Notes under the pieces: generated by a model | The model's input: the letters and a program-made list of their open reading frames with translations, nothing else | Database searches by the model: none | What the model was told of the DNA's origin: nothing | Position numbers and translations under genes: made by a program | Shown: positions 1 through 7,780 of the stretch, in pieces | Layout of the letters: each line of letters opens with the position of its first letter | Numbering within the stretch: position 1 is the stretch's first letter | Assembly: GCF_020595125.1 (NCBI RefSeq) | Contig: NZ_JACNMS010000001.1 | Span: 744,001-808,000, forward strand | Reading direction: 5' to 3' | Origin: Jeotgalibacillus aurantiacus | GTDB lineage: Bacteria; Bacillota; Bacilli; Bacillales; Jeotgalibacillaceae | Length of the DNA stretch: 64,000 nt

Positions 1-1083
1 GTGCACATCATCCCTGACCACCCGCTCAAACAGCTCAATGCTTTCAAATAAAGCAGACAGTTGTACTTCATGACGCACCTGCAGCTGTACCACGGTTTCC
101 TGCATCATCGGAAAATCAATCAGCTTCTGGCCAAAAGCATCCCGTTCAGATACGTAAGCAAACCCCTCTTTAAGCGCACGCTTCATAATGCCAAGTGACG
201 CAACACTGTTACAGATCCGCGACAGGTTCAATGCTTCCATCATGTAGTAAAATCCGCGGTCCGCTTCCCCAATCGGATACGCTTCTGATCCATTGAACTC
301 CACTTCGCCGGATGGGACTGCGCGTACGCCAAGTTTATCCTTAAGCCTTCTGATCGTGATTTGATTCAGCTCACCATCCTGATTGCGCCATGGTACTAAA
401 AACAGACTCAGTCCCCGTGTCCCTTCAGGTGCACCTTCCATTCTCGCCAACACTGTTGCAACTCCTGCCTGCCCTGCGTTCGAGGCAAAGTATTTCTCAC
501 CAAACAGCCGGTATACGCCGTCCTCTTTCACCGCTTTAACTACATTTGCTCCTACATCAGAGCCACCCTGCCTCTCCGTTAGAAAGGTGGCACCTTCATA
601 AAGCTCCACCTCTCCAGTAGACAAAACGTGCGGGAGAAAATGGTCCTTCAACTCCTGATCCGCATAGTGATCCAGCAGATAAGCGGTTGCCATCGTCAGC
701 GTCACTGGGCAATAAAAGCCCGCCTCCGTCTGAGATAATAAATAGCCCTGTGCAAAGCTGTAGACGTAATTACCCTTCTGCTTTAATTCAGGAATTTCTT
801 TATGCGGATAAGCGGCAATGCCTGTGTCGTATGCTTCCTTCACAGTTTGCTTATACCCTTCATTCACCCACACCTTTGACACGTCATTTCCCATTTTGTC
901 ATAACGGATCAGCCTCGGCTGGCCTTCACGATCCGTATAGGCTGCCCGCTCATCCCAGGCACCATAGCATTTATCATAAAAATCCTTTAAATGCGTAATA
1001 GCATACTCATAAAATTCCGGAGACAGCTTCTTTTTTAAAATGTCCGTAAGAAGCTGTTCATTCTCGACAAATGATGACATCAT
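1..1083 (-). CDS. AidB-like acyl-CoA dehydrogenase, 3' end missing
   Basis: The frame is open from base 1083 to the window edge (361 codons, no stop), so the C-terminus lies outside. The family oxidises acyl-CoA with FAD, or in AidB relatives binds DNA with unclear chemistry. The motif TERQGGSDVG at residues 169-178 is the AidB-type version of the flavin-binding loop, and the N-terminal 160 residues are the helical domain of the fold. GGGG/AAAGGGG lies just upstream of two adjacent ATG codons (1083 and 1080); either may be used. It is probably monocistronic. The substrate cannot be told from this part. Confidence 0.8.
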   Translation of the reverse strand, partial: MMSSFVENEQLLTDILKKKLSPEFYEYAITHLKDFYDKCYGAWDERAAYTDREGQPRLIRYDKMGNDVSKVWVNEGYKQTVKEAYDTGIAAYPHKEIPELKQKGNYVYSFAQGYLLSQTEAGFYCPVTLTMATAYLLDHYADQELKDHFLPHVLSTGEVELYEGATFLTERQGGSDVGANVVKAVKEDGVYRLFGEKYFASNAGQAGVATVLARMEGAPEGTRGLSLFLVPWRNQDGELNQITIRRLKDKLGVRAVPSGEVEFNGSEAYPIGEADRGFYYMMEALNLSRICNSVASLGIMKRALKEGFAYVSERDAFGQKLIDFPMMQETVVQLQVRHEVQLSALFESIELFERVVRDDVH

Positions 1084-1176
1084 CTCGCCCCTTTCCCCAC
1101 ATTATTTCCCGGGTAATTTATTGTTATTTTATCATGAAGAGACTGTGAATGAATGGCGATTCATTCTTTTCGCAAG

Positions 1177-1206
1177 AAAAAACTGCGGACCATTTCGCAG
1201 TTTTTC
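1177..1206 (-). terminator. Terminator after the L7/L12-like gene
   Basis: Stem AAAACTGCG / CGCAGTTTT with an 8-nt loop and T-rich flanks on both sides. It sits directly downstream of the stop of the minus-strand gene at 1210. Confidence 0.7.
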
Positions 1207-1209
1207 TTT

Positions 1210-1485
1210 TCACTCTACCGGACCTTTCCCATTCAAATCCGCTTCTATGTTATCTACATATTTTTTCGCTTCCACAAGCCCGAGCCCCGAATGTTCTCTC
1301 ACAAACTTCACAATAGCCACCTTATCCTGACCAGCCTTTAAGCGGTCAATAATCATCCGCTCAAGCTTCTGATCCTGCACGAGGTTATCGGCAACCTGCT
1401 GCTGCAGTTTTTTATTGCTGTTAAATAAAACTCCGATAATTAAAGCTGCTGCTATGAGCACAATGATTAATGATAAATCTCCCAA
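1210..1485 (-). CDS. Membrane-anchored ribosomal L7/L12 C-terminal-like protein
   Basis: 91 residues. One N-terminal membrane helix (residues 4-21) is followed by a charged helix and then a segment (about 54-82, with KVAIVKFVREHSGLGLVEAK) that matches the C-terminal fold of ribosomal protein L7/L12. In L7/L12 this domain contacts translation GTPases; whether this membrane version does so is unknown. The start is TTG with GGGGTGA six bases upstream, overlapping the end of the preceding small gene. It forms a two-gene unit with the 63-aa membrane protein at 1492-1683. Confidence 0.65.
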   Translation of the reverse strand: MGDLSLIIVLIAAALIIGVLFNSNKKLQQQVADNLVQDQKLERMIIDRLKAGQDKVAIVKFVREHSGLGLVEAKKYVDNIEADLNGKGPVE

Positions 1486-1491
1486 CTGTCG

Positions 1492-1683
1492 TCACCCCTT
1501 ATTAGAAAATGTGTCAGAACCCTTTTTCATAATCGTCACAATGACAAAAATAATCGCCACGATATTCAACGCAAGCATGACCGTATAATAGATGGACCCG
1601 CTGCCACCTGCTAAATATGTGCCATAACTGATTGCATTCAAAAACAGTATTGTTAGTAAAATCCATCTCCACTTACGTTTCAT
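1492..1683 (-). CDS. Small two-helix membrane protein
   Basis: 63 residues with two hydrophobic segments (about 6-25 and 32-52) and a basic C-terminus. I do not recognise a family. The ribosome site is GGTGGTGA. The stop codon lies inside the ribosome binding site of the L7/L12-like gene, so the two are probably translated together. Confidence 0.55.
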   Translation of the reverse strand: MKRKWRWILLTILFLNAISYGTYLAGGSGSIYYTVMLALNIVAIIFVIVTIMKKGSDTFSNKG

Positions 1684-1824
1684 TTTTTCACCACCACATT
1701 GATCTTTCTATTTTAACATACGGGGTATCGCTTAAATGGTTTCATTGCAAACATGAGCCGCCGTTTTTGATCCAATGCTTCATTTCAATCGTTTACTTTT
1801 TAAATTGATAGAGGAGGAATCACA

Positions 1825-2340
1825 ATGAAGAAAATAGGATGGTTATTGTTGCTGATGTTTATGCTTTTGCTCACAGCGTGTTCCAGTGAAGATACCTCAA
1901 CACCCGCGGATACCGAAGAAGATACGGCCACAGAGGAACAGGTGGAAATGGAGGATGAAGCATCTTCTGATGAAGGTATGATGGAGGATGAAGAGGCTTC
2001 TGAAGATGGTGAGATGACCGAGGAAGAACCTGCTGAAGAAGAAATGACGACTGAAGCTGAAGTTGTATCAGGCGATGTGGCTTCCCCATTACTTGCACAA
2101 GGCGAAACAACAGCTTTTCAATTTGATACGGTCGGCACATATGGGATCCACTGCGATCCACACCCGGTGATGAAAATGACTGTAACGGTTGAAGAAGGTG
2201 CCGAGCTAAGCGGAACCGTAGAAGCGCAAATTGCTGATTATGAATTTAGTGAAGATCTTGTTGTAGCACCTGGTACCGTGATTATCTGGACAAATGAAGA
2301 TCCGGTGAGACATAACGTGGCGGTTACGCCGGAAGGTTAA
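1825..2340 (+). CDS. Cupredoxin lipoprotein with halves in permuted order
   Basis: 171 residues. A lipobox LLTAC puts the lipidated cysteine at residue 19. Residues 20-80 are an acidic, low-complexity linker of the kind that extends a domain away from the membrane. The type 1 copper motif HCDPHPVM follows (Cys110, His113, Met116), ending a strand that normally closes a plastocyanin/amicyanin domain. Only after it come the strands that normally open the domain, with WTNEDP and His163. All four copper ligands are present but in the order C-H-M then H. The acidic linker leaves no room for a conventional N-terminal half. The ribosome site is AGAGGAGG. Likely role: electron transfer or copper binding on the outer cell face. 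Confidence 0.8.
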   Translation: MKKIGWLLLLMFMLLLTACSSEDTSTPADTEEDTATEEQVEMEDEASSDEGMMEDEEASEDGEMTEEEPAEEEMTTEAEVVSGDVASPLLAQGETTAFQFDTVGTYGIHCDPHPVMKMTVTVEEGAELSGTVEAQIADYEFSEDLVVAPGTVIIWTNEDPVRHNVAVTPEG

Positions 2341-2346
2341 TGTATG

Positions 2347-2378
2347 AGCGCATCAGAGATTGTGTGGTGCGCTTTTTT
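2347..2378 (+). terminator. Terminator of the cupredoxin gene
   Basis: Eight-pair stem GCGCATCA / TGGTGCGC (one G-T pair) followed by TTTTTT, starting seven bases after the stop codon. Confidence 0.8.
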
Positions 2379-2391
2379 GTGTGGTTGCGTG

Positions 2392-3117
2392 TTTGCGTGG
2401 AACCGGTTTGTCAGGTTAACGAGAAAGTTTGTGAGGTTAGAAGGAGAGTTCGTGAGGTTAGACGCGGAGTTTGTGAGGTTCCATAACGAATTCGTCAGCT
2501 TGCGCGGGAATTTGTGAGTTTAGTATCTTTTGGACTATGTTGGAAGGGTACTTTTTCAAACAGGATTGTTCAATCTGACAGCACTTTTGCGTGGAACCGG
2601 TTCGTCAGGTTAGCGGGCAAATTTGTGAGGTTAGGGCATGAGTTCGTGAGGTTAGACGCGGAGTTTGTGAGGTTCGGCGGCGAGTTCGGCAGCTTCCGCG
2701 AAAGTTTGTGAGGTTGGTGTCTTATGGACTATGTTTGAGGGACACTTTTACAAGCCAGGTTGTTCAATCTGAGAGCACTTTTGCGTGGAACCGGTTCGTC
2801 AGGTTAGACGCGAAGTTCGTGAGGTTAGAGCATGAGTTCGTGAGGTTAGACGCGGAGTTTGTGAGGTTCGGCGGCGAGTTCGGCAGCTTCCGCGAGAATT
2901 TGTGAGGTTAGTGTCTTATGGACTATGTTTGAGGGACACTTTTACAAGCCAGGTTGTTCAATCTGAGAGCACTTTTGCGTGGAACCGGTTCGTCAGGTTA
3001 GCCGACAAATTTGTGAGGTTAGGTCATGAGTTCGTGAGGTTAGACGCGACTTTCGTGAGGTTCCATAGCGAGTTCGTCAGCTTCCGCGAAATTTTGTGAG
3101 TTTAGTGTAATTTGGAC
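2392..3117 (+). repeat. Four-copy 194-bp satellite made of 21-bp motif arrays
   Basis: The motif TTYGTSAGGTT begins at 2407, 2428, 2449, 2470, 2491 and 2511. The same six-motif block starts again at 2601, 2795 and 2989, each exactly 194 bp on. Copies 2-4 also share about 85 bp of nearly identical sequence between blocks (containing GGACTATG and GCGTGGAACCGG); copy 1 is more diverged. Each block has an open frame of heptads of the form FVRLxxx, but the 194-bp unit changes frame from copy to copy, which argues against translation. It fills the gap between the convergent cupredoxin and ilvE genes. Confidence 0.9.
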
Positions 3118-3156
3118 TACTCTATAAAAACATTATTCTCTTAAAAATTACAAAAG

Positions 3157-3189
3157 AAAGCGGCCAGCTTCATCAGCCGGCCGCCTTTT
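3157..3189 (-). terminator. ilvE terminator, possibly bidirectional
   Basis: GCGGCC / GGCCGC stem with A/T-rich flanks (CTTTT on the plus strand, CTTTC on the minus strand), between the satellite and the stop of ilvE. Confidence 0.55.
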
Positions 3190-3226
3190 AAAGCAGACTC
3201 ATTCCTGCGTTTAGGTATTTAAAGAA

Positions 3227-4297
3227 CTAAATCTCAACCGTCCACTCAAAAACATCCTCCACTTTACCAGTCTGGATCCCGGTAATGGTATCGTACAGCT
3301 TCTGGGACAGTTCTCCGATTTCGTGATTGTTGAATACCATCTTTTTACCCTGCCAGTTCAGCTCGCCAACAGGTGAAATGACGGCTGCGGTTCCGGTGCC
3401 GAATGCTTCCTCGACAAGCCCCTGCTCGTAGGCTTCGTATAGCTCGTCAATCGCGATGCGGCGCTCTGAAACCGGCACATTCCAGCTGTTTAGCAGTTCA
3501 AGAATGGACATTCGGGTGATACCTTTTAGGATACTGCCGCTTAGAGCTGGTGTCACAACTTCCCCGTTGATTTTAAAGAAGATATTCATGCTGCCGACTT
3601 CCTCTATATAACGCTTTTCGATGCCATCAAGCCACAGGACATCTGCATTACCGGATTTACGTGCATTGGCCTGTGCCTGATAACCGGAGGAATAGTTTCC
3701 GGCCGTTTTTGCCATCCCGGTCCCACCTTTAACGGCACGGGTGAATTCCTGTTCCACGTGGATCGTGACAGGCTTAATGCCTCCTGCAAAATATGAGCCT
3801 ACAGGCGACAGCAAAATCATCATCTTATATGTTTTAGATGGTCCTACAGCAAGATTCGGTTCGGTCGCCACGATAAAGGGACGAATATATAGTGAAGTGC
3901 CTGGCGTGTCCGGCACCCAGTCCTGCTCAAGGTCAATCAGGGTTTTCAAATACTCAAGCACCTGCTCTTCATCAATTGGCGGAATACTTAGTCGCTCACC
4001 CGACCTATTAAGCCGCTCCAGATTTTTTTCAGGGCGGAATAGAAGAACCTTTCCTTCAGGTGTCCGGTAAGCCTTCAATCCTTCAAAAATGGTTTGTCCA
4101 TAATGAAAAATCATGGCGGCTGGATCGAGGGTAAGCGGTGCGTATGGAATAATCCGCGCATCGTGCCAGCCCCTGCCTTCCTCATATTCCATTAAAAACA
4201 TATGATCCGTAAATGTGGTGCCAAAAGGGATCTGATCCGTTGAGGGCTTTTCTTTTCGCTGCTGACATTTTACAATCTCCAAAGTCTGTGTGCTCAT
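3227..4297 (-). CDS. ilvE: Branched-chain amino acid aminotransferase
   Basis: 356 residues, the usual length of class IV PLP aminotransferases of the IlvE/YwaA type. The enzyme exchanges the amino group of Leu, Ile and Val with 2-oxoglutarate. Family features include YGQTIFEGLKAYR near residue 70, YIRPF near 160, and a C-terminal EEAFGTGTAAVISPVG segment that helps bind PLP. The ribosome site is AAAGGAG, 8 bases before ATG. No T-box or other leader is visible upstream and no other ilv genes adjoin, so it appears to be a stand-alone copy. Confidence 0.93.
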   Translation of the reverse strand: MSTQTLEIVKCQQRKEKPSTDQIPFGTTFTDHMFLMEYEEGRGWHDARIIPYAPLTLDPAAMIFHYGQTIFEGLKAYRTPEGKVLLFRPEKNLERLNRSGERLSIPPIDEEQVLEYLKTLIDLEQDWVPDTPGTSLYIRPFIVATEPNLAVGPSKTYKMMILLSPVGSYFAGGIKPVTIHVEQEFTRAVKGGTGMAKTAGNYSSGYQAQANARKSGNADVLWLDGIEKRYIEEVGSMNIFFKINGEVVTPALSGSILKGITRMSILELLNSWNVPVSERRIAIDELYEAYEQGLVEEAFGTGTAAVISPVGELNWQGKKMVFNNHEIGELSQKLYDTITGIQTGKVEDVFEWTVEI

Positions 4298-4505
4298 TGA
4301 TCAAAACTCCTTTTCCATCATCTTTTATTTGCCTTATTCTACATAGAAAATTTAGTGATGAAAAGGACTAAAGTGAAAAAATTCAGAATGTTGGAGAAAT
4401 CGGGCGTTATTTAGAGTAATAGACAGCCAGGTGAACGTAAATAGTCCAGATACTGTGGAGAAAACTTAAAATCGCAATCCAAATGTCTAAGACAGCACAC
4501 AGAAA

Positions 4506-4778
4506 TTACTTCTCTTTCCCCACCAATCTAATGTCATAAAATAAAATTTGAAATGCAGCAAAAGAAACCACTGGTAAAAGAAAATACAGTGTGAGGAGAA
4601 TGGGCCCTTCCATCATTTGTGTTTCTACCAGACTATGAGCAGTACTTTCCATAAAAAGTGTCAGCATGAAAGCCAAAGTAACACTTAGCGTAACTCTCAA
4701 TCCTTTCCGATCTGCTTTACTTTCCCAAAAGCAAGCAATACTGATGATTAACAAAATAATGATTAGAAATAAATACAT
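4506..4778 (-). CDS. Small membrane protein, unknown
   Basis: 90 residues with three hydrophobic segments (about 1-18, 29-47 and 60-80). I do not recognise a family. AAGGAG lies nine bases before the ATG at 4778; an in-frame ATG at 4787 is too close to that site. No neighbours suggest a function. Confidence 0.5.
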   Translation of the reverse strand: MYLFLIIILLIISIACFWESKADRKGLRVTLSVTLAFMLTLFMESTAHSLVETQMMEGPILLTLYFLLPVVSFAAFQILFYDIRLVGKEK

Positions 4779-4880
4779 ACCATTCACTCCTTCAATTGAT
4801 TAAAACTATCATTCAACACCAACCCTTATTTATCCTTGATTACACTTGAAAAAAGTTAATCTCACATCTCAAATTCAAAT

Positions 4881-4938
4881 AAAAAAGCACCCAAAAACAT
4901 ACGATGACAAGTGTATTGTCGAATCGCTTTTGGATGCT
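4881..4938 (-). terminator. Long hairpin terminator of the 55-aa gene
   Basis: Outer arms AGCACCCAAAA / TTTTGGATGCT (one mismatch) with further pairing inside. On the minus strand it is followed by a T run. It lies downstream of the small gene at 5016. Confidence 0.5.
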
Positions 4939-5015
4939 GTAAATTTTGGTTCATACCCTATTTATATGGTTTACCTGCGAAAATCGAACAGCCTTTAACA
5001 TGCACAACTGCCCTT

Positions 5016-5183
5016 TTATGAGTGCGTCGAGTTTTCCACACTAGATGATGTGTGTGTTCCTTCAGCGTGATAAGGTCGGGAGTCATCACTTGAATAGGCG
5101 TGCTGACTGCGTTTTTTACGCTTCCTGTCCGAGTAAAACCCAAGCGCGAAAATAAAAGCAATGGTCCCAACAAAAATCCACAT
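5016..5183 (-). CDS. 55-aa single-helix membrane protein
   Basis: Starts MWIFVGTIAFIFALGFY, one membrane helix, then a basic stop-transfer patch (DRKRKKR) and a Ser/His-rich tail. AAGGGGGAG is placed ideally before this ATG. A longer open frame on the same strand (4958-5209) overlaps it but lacks a good ribosome site and has no protein-like composition, so I prefer this frame. Function unknown. Confidence 0.55.
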   Translation of the reverse strand: MWIFVGTIAFIFALGFYSDRKRKKRSQHAYSSDDSRPYHAEGTHTSSSVENSTHS

Positions 5184-5309
5184 ACGAACTCCCCCTTAAA
5201 AGGAAACAATTTCCTTTATCATACGCGATACCCTTTGAAAAAGGAAGCCCATATACTTGATCGAAAAGTAGTTATTAAAATATACACTCAATCGCTTTTA
5301 CATCCAGAA

Positions 5310-5400
5310 TGTCTGGTCATTTCAAAGACTCTCTATGGAGGAAAGGGACATGTTCACAATACAACCAAGAAGCGGAAGATGTTTCATGGATCGGTTTTTC
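5310..5400. repeat. Degenerate copy of the hairpin repeat
   Basis: AAAGACTCTCTATGGAGGAA and GGGACATGTTCAC line up with GAAGACTCCTGTGGCGGAAA and GGGACAGGTGAAAC of the intact element just downstream. The terminal stem is lost. Confidence 0.4.
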
Positions 5401-5439
5401 CATCTCGTTTCATAAGAAAGAGGATTTGAATTCTACACA

Positions 5440-5552
5440 GGGTCGGACTCATCCGAAGACTCCTGTGGCGGAAAGGGACAGGTGAAACCGACTGTGCGAA
5501 GCACAAGCGGGTTCACCGCCCGGCCACGGAAAGCGTAGGATGAGTCCGACCC
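5440..5552. repeat. 113-nt hairpin repeat, copy 1
   Basis: Terminal arms GGGTCGGACTCATCC / GGATGAGTCCGACCC pair perfectly (15 bp). Inner parts include CAGGTGAAACC / GGGTTCACC and a TGTGCGAAGCACA hairpin. Related copies lie at 43254-43366 and 56664-56778, with remnants elsewhere. Noncoding in all frames that I can see. Confidence 0.85.
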
Positions 5553-5591
5553 GTCTTTCAAAAAAAAAGGAAGCGGCTTTCAACCGCTCCC

Positions 5592-6209
5592 TCACCTCAT
5601 CATCTTCTCAATAAACTCCCTCAGCACCCGCGCAGTCAATCCCCAGATCACACGGCCTTCATAATGGTAAAAGTATTCTTTATACTGCCGTGTTTGCCAC
5701 TTATACTCGCGCCCGTTGGCAATCAGATCGAAAGGAAAATTCTCTTCCGGCTTTACCTCAACATTAATCGTATGCTCATCCGGTGGTGTCTCTATAAAAA
5801 AGGACAGCGGTACGGTAAACACTTCCTCCACCTCTGCAGGGTTCGGCTTGAGCTCATGATCATCATCTAAAAACCCTACATACGTGCTGATCGTCATCCC
5901 GAATGGTGATACCAGTTTACCGAAGGAATGGACGCGCTTAATCGAGTTTCGGCTGATGCCGAGTTCTTCTTCTGCTTCCCTTACCGCCGCCTCCTTTGCA
6001 CTGTCATCATCCTGATCGATCCGTCCTCCCGGAAAACAGATTTCCCCAGGCTGACGTCTCATGGTCAGAGAGCGCACCTCAAACAGCAGATGCAATTCCC
6101 CGTTTTTCTCCACGAAAGGAAGCAGAATCGAATAATTACGAACTGCCTCCTCTCCTAAAATAAATGGTTCATGCGCAACAAGGCGCTCCGTTAATTCCCG
6201 TTCATTCAT
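5592..6209 (-). CDS. NUDIX hydrolase, CoA pyrophosphatase type
   Basis: 205 residues. The NUDIX box runs from GGRIDQDDDSAKEAAVRE into AEEELGI (about residues 61-84), which binds Mg2+ for hydrolysis of nucleoside diphosphate-X substrates. Extra residues before the box (LPFVEKNGELHLLFEVRS and RQPGEICFPGG) fit the YeaB/NudL branch that cleaves coenzyme A to 4'-phosphopantetheine and 3',5'-ADP. The substrate is inferred from that likeness. A hairpin repeat lies downstream. Confidence 0.8.
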   Translation of the reverse strand: MNERELTERLVAHEPFILGEEAVRNYSILLPFVEKNGELHLLFEVRSLTMRRQPGEICFPGGRIDQDDDSAKEAAVREAEEELGISRNSIKRVHSFGKLVSPFGMTISTYVGFLDDDHELKPNPAEVEEVFTVPLSFFIETPPDEHTINVEVKPEENFPFDLIANGREYKWQTRQYKEYFYHYEGRVIWGLTARVLREFIEKMMR

Positions 6210-6263
6210 ACCATCAACCCCGTCAGCGTTGTTTTCTTAACTATATCAGAACAACCGCTTTGT

Positions 6264-6740
6264 TTACGCCTCAGAAGAACACGGAATGTTTTTTACGCGC
6301 TGACGCAGAAGTTGATTGAGCTGCTTGCATTTTTTGCGGTCTGATCTTTGAGGTAAAAGCTCTACTTTTAATGTTGCGACCAGTGTGGTTTTGTCAAACA
6401 GCATATCTCTAAACTGATCCACGGCTCCGCAATAGCGTGGGTAATGACGGTCTCCTGTGCCTGCTGCCACGGTCATGAGCCCCTCGGAAGCATGTTCTTC
6501 GATCAAGCAATAAACGTTCTCCATTCTTCTCGGAATCTCCCCATTTCCCCAGGAATACGTTGCAACGATGAGCACATCCGTCACAGAAAGTGCAGCTTGT
6601 GAAAAGTTCTCTGAAGCAAGCACCGTGATGCTTTGAAACGCTGCACTTAACTCCTCTTTCATCATCTCAACGAGCGCTTCTGTATTTCCTGTAGAAGATG
6701 CATAGACGATTGTGATCCGTTCAGAGCTCATCAAAGCCAT
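6264..6740 (-). CDS. Flavodoxin of the ribonucleotide reductase operon
   Basis: 158 residues. SSTGNT at residues 15-20 is the FMN phosphate loop; TYSWGNGEIP and GTGDRHYPRYC are the two isoalloxazine-binding loops, as in YkuN-type flavodoxins. The gene overlaps the 3' end of nrdF by 20 bases, and AAAGGTG within nrdF serves as its ribosome site; an in-frame ATG three codons later is possible. The place in the operon suggests that it supplies electrons for cofactor assembly in the beta subunit or for turnover, like NrdI. It is not itself NrdI by sequence. C-terminal residues are Cys-Ser rich. Confidence 0.8.
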   Translation of the reverse strand: MALMSSERITIVYASSTGNTEALVEMMKEELSAAFQSITVLASENFSQAALSVTDVLIVATYSWGNGEIPRRMENVYCLIEEHASEGLMTVAAGTGDRHYPRYCGAVDQFRDMLFDKTTLVATLKVELLPQRSDRKKCKQLNQLLRQRVKNIPCSSEA

Positions 6741-7767
6741 TGGACTGGGACACCTTTGTATACGTCCTTGACTTTTGTTCGAAGAAATCGGATTTCGTCT
6801 CGTTCATCATCTGATCGTCAAATACACGGATCCACGGCATTGGATTATCGTTTTCCGGATAAAGATTTTTCAAACCGATCTGGCGCAGGCGCTTATTCGT
6901 TAAATACTTTACATAATCACTGAACTCCTGCTGATCAATTTCAGGAATGTCCTTTAAAATGTAGCCCGCCCACTCAATCTCAAGCTCAGCTGCCTGATGA
7001 AGCGTATCGTACACCTTTTCGAGCTGATCCACCTGATTTAATTCCGGCTCTTCCTTGAGTAAAATGCGGAGAAACTGCCCCATGAAGTAGGCGTGCTGCA
7101 TTTCATCGCGCTGAATATAGCTGATCATTGTACTCGTTTTCAGCATCTTCTGCTGGCGGGCAAGGTGATAGAAAAACGCAAAGCCTGCATAAAAGTAGAT
7201 GCCTTCAAGCGCAATCGAATGAACACCGAGATGAAACAGTGTTTCGGGCGTCGGGTTGCTTCTGAATTGCTCATAGGCATCAAGAATCAGCTGATTTCTC
7301 TTTTGAACAATCGGATCCTTTTTCGCCTGTTCGAATCGTCTGATTTGCTCGTCTGTTGATACGAGTGAGCTCAGCAGATACGAATACGATTCATTATGAA
7401 CAGCTTCCTGTTGTGCTACGACAGCAAGAATCGCCTTAAAGCTCGGGTCTGTTACATAATCCATCACACCTGTCATCGCAGGGGTCTGCAGACTATCGAG
7501 TGAAGCGAGCTGTGTATTGATCCGGAGGAAGACATCCTGCTCAATTCCGCTCAGGCTGTCCCACTGCTTAATATCATCCTGCATGTTGATCTCCTGTGCC
7601 TTCCAGAAGTTCGCAAGCAGTGTCTGATACAGCTCATACATTTGTGGATACGCGATATCATTCCAGTTTAATAAACCGGACGCCTCCCCGTTAATGAGCT
7701 TTGTCGCACGGCTCGGGGCATCCGGATTTAACAGCTTTGATTTTTGTAAGGGTGCAGTGATGGCCAT
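6721..7767 (-). CDS. nrdF: Ribonucleotide reductase class I beta subunit
   Basis: 348 residues. All metal ligands of the diiron or dimanganese site are visible: Asp91 (LDSLQ), Glu121 and His124 (EAVHNESY), Glu188 (LEGIYFY), Glu222 and His225 (DEMQH). Tyr128 is in the place of the radical tyrosine. The subunit makes the radical used by NrdE to reduce ribonucleotides. ATG at 7767 follows AAAGGAGG; a longer frame to 7836 only runs back into nrdE. It sits 13 bases after the nrdE stop and overlaps the flavodoxin gene. I use nrdF by operon position; by sequence it could equally be named nrdB. Confidence 0.92.
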   Translation of the reverse strand: MAITAPLQKSKLLNPDAPSRATKLINGEASGLLNWNDIAYPQMYELYQTLLANFWKAQEINMQDDIKQWDSLSGIEQDVFLRINTQLASLDSLQTPAMTGVMDYVTDPSFKAILAVVAQQEAVHNESYSYLLSSLVSTDEQIRRFEQAKKDPIVQKRNQLILDAYEQFRSNPTPETLFHLGVHSIALEGIYFYAGFAFFYHLARQQKMLKTSTMISYIQRDEMQHAYFMGQFLRILLKEEPELNQVDQLEKVYDTLHQAAELEIEWAGYILKDIPEIDQQEFSDYVKYLTNKRLRQIGLKNLYPENDNPMPWIRVFDDQMMNETKSDFFEQKSRTYTKVSQSNGFDEL

Positions 7768-7780
7768 GGTGATTCCTCCT

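Noticed and set aside
383-998. Plus-strand frames within the first gene
   Set aside because: They are shadows of the acyl-CoA dehydrogenase frame, with no ribosome sites and no family likeness.
2514-3099. Three 65-aa open frames of FVRL heptads
   Set aside because: They arise from the 21-bp period, start at TTG or GTG without ribosome sites, and change frame with each 194-bp unit.
4958-5209. 83-aa frame on the minus strand
   Set aside because: It overlaps a better frame (5016-5183) that has an ideal ribosome site and a clear membrane helix.
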